Positions 63,271 to 64,000 of a DNA stretch of 64,000 nt are shown piece after piece (the first letter of the stretch is position 1; the number at the start of each line of letters is the position of its first letter). The position numbers and the translations under genes are program-made. Source of the stretch: Flavobacterium aquidurense (lineage in GTDB: Bacteria > Bacteroidota > Bacteroidia > Flavobacteriales > Flavobacteriaceae). Location: assembly GCA_900107365.1 (NCBI GenBank), contig FNPS01000001.1, forward strand, positions 124,001 to 188,000, given 5' to 3'. The notes below the pieces were generated by a model. It saw nothing but the letters and a program-made list of their open reading frames with translations, made no database searches and had not been told where the DNA came from.

Positions 63271-63347
63271 TAGCCCCGATGGGAGCGGTATCCTTTTTTC
63301 TGCTCCTTTAGCAGGAAAAAGATATAGCGGACAGCGGGAACTAAAGG
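63271..63347 (+). ncRNA. Structured RNA-like element, Flavo-1-like (copy 2)
   Basis: TAGCCCCGATGGGAGCGGTA, TCCTTTTTT, inner hairpin (TGCT/AGCA capped CCTTT), AAAAAGATATAGCGG and ACAGCGGGAACTA. Compared with copy 1 at 30123, outer CCTG/CAGG becomes CCCG/CGGG and the inner stem has wholly different sequence but still pairs. TAG and CTA at the ends can also pair. Confidence 0.55.
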
Positions 63348-63429
63348 TTATTGTAAAACGATTATTTGTGCTACTAAAAACATTAAAGAAGCTATACCCA
63401 TTGTAAGTCTGGAATGTTCATTTTAATGT

Positions 63430-63458
63430 AAAAAAAATGCCCGATACAAATCGGGCAT
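63430..63458 (-). terminator. lgt terminator
   Basis: Arms ATGCCCGAT and ATCGGGCAT around a 4-base loop, followed on the minus strand by a run of T residues. Confidence 0.85.
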
Positions 63459-63479
63459 TACTATATTGAATCTAAATTT

Positions 63480-64000
63480 TTAAGATGTTGCTAAAGGATT
63501 TCTTTGTGCTCTAATGATAAAGAAAAGACCGATAATGATAAAAGGTATACTCAGCCATTGTCCGGTTGAGAAATAGCCTAATTCTTCTTCGATTCCGCCC
63601 TGGCTTTCTTTTACAAATTCGACAATAAAACGTACGACAAATAAAAGAACTAAAAATAATCCGAATAAGAATCCTGTTTTAAGTCTTGCGTTCGTTTTCC
63701 AGTATAAGAAGAATAGAATGGCAAATACAAAAATGTAGCAAAATGCTTCGTATAATTGTGTTGGATGTTTTGCAGGAACCTGTGCTAATAATTCAGCAAA
63801 TTTTGGATCGTGTGCGATTGCATTATAAGCTTCTTTTGGATCTGCAATTTGAGTTGCATTCACGGCTTCAGCTTTACTGAATTTGTCATGTAAAAAACGA
63901 ATTCCGAATGCGGAGGTTGTTTCGTGTCCGATAATCTCAGAGTTGAAAAAATTTCCTAAACGTACAAATATGGCACCACTTGCTACCGGAATTACAACAC
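63480..64000 (-). CDS. lgt: Prolipoprotein diacylglyceryl transferase, 5' part cut by window edge
   Basis: The frame is open to the right edge, so the first part of the gene is missing; about 173 C-terminal residues are visible. The Lgt signature RLGNFFNSEIIG is present, followed by the conserved HPTQLYEAFCY, membrane segments, FGLFLVLLFVVRFIVEFVKE and the C-terminal STGQWLSIPFIIIGL. Lgt attaches diacylglycerol to lipobox cysteines, the modification required by the lipoproteins encoded in this window. Terminator just downstream. Secure despite truncation. Confidence 0.92.
   Translation of the reverse strand, partial: VVIPVASGAIFVRLGNFFNSEIIGHETTSAFGIRFLHDKFSKAEAVNATQIADPKEAYNAIAHDPKFAELLAQVPAKHPTQLYEAFCYIFVFAILFFLYWKTNARLKTGFLFGLFLVLLFVVRFIVEFVKESQGGIEEELGYFSTGQWLSIPFIIIGLFFIIRAQRNPLATS

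Overview
The window looks like a chromosome segment of a Flavobacterium-type bacterium (Bacteroidota, Flavobacteriia). The DNA is AT-rich. Promoter -7 boxes fit the Bacteroidota consensus TAnnTTTG, Shine-Dalgarno sites are mostly absent, and the gene families are typical of the group (DUF5723, the MoxR/DUF58/DUF4129/DUF4350/SpoIIM/RDD cluster, fused SecDF, GreA-like small protein). No tRNA, rRNA, prophage, transposase or CRISPR array was seen. The species is not identified.

Layout. 1-8 kb: a cut-off phosphate-selective-type porin, pyrD, a DUF3307 membrane protein and SatD-family HTH protein, an HMG-CoA lyase gene divergent from them across an array of four 28-bp operator-like repeats, a lipoprotein/DUF5723 pair, and guaB. 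8-23 kb (mostly minus strand): an RNA-polymerase alpha-CTD-like small protein with a zinc ribbon, a Tet(X)-like flavin monooxygenase with its TetR regulator, an L,D-transpeptidase, a gene broken by one in-frame stop, a NudK-type Nudix hydrolase, purA, a Fur-family regulator, RelA/SpoT, a serine hydrolase, a SPOUT RNA methyltransferase, DUF2167 and a phosphatase-like enzyme. 23.6-30 kb: the SpoIIM-DUF4129-DUF4350-MoxR-DUF58 operon, divergent from an RDD protein. 32-41 kb: a surface-polysaccharide locus (FemAB-like transferase, sugar aminotransferase, Wzx flippase, hexapeptide acyltransferase, four glycosyltransferases, FdtA-like ketoisomerase), punctuated by two related blocks of palindromic repeats and bordered by an FtsE-like ATPase. 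42-49 kb: a large TPR protein, PhzF-family protein, TonB-receptor-like barrel and GreA-like protein. 49-64 kb: two tandem asparagine synthetase genes, an M16 protease, gyrB, mdh, secDF, a small lipoprotein and the 3' part of lgt.

How the parts connect. guaB, purA and pyrD serve nucleotide synthesis, and RelA/SpoT would link this to the stringent response. The aminotransferase and ketoisomerase imply a 3-amino-3,6-dideoxyhexose in the surface glycan, exported by Wzx. SecDF, Lgt and the many lipoproteins and signal-peptide proteins reflect envelope export.

Most notable. (1) Four 28-bp units carrying the palindrome TATTAC-N8-GTAATA lie between divergent satD and the HMG-CoA lyase gene. (2) The second asparagine synthetase has lost three glutamine-site residues (Cys2 to Ser, Arg to Ser, Asn to Asp) but keeps the ATP loop. 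(3) Many intergenic spacers are built of degenerate arrays with strict 7- or 8-bp periods that abut stop or start codons; one array lies inside a coding sequence. (4) Two copies of a structured RNA-like element show compensatory base changes. All functional names rest on reading the sequence and memory of families; no searches were run.
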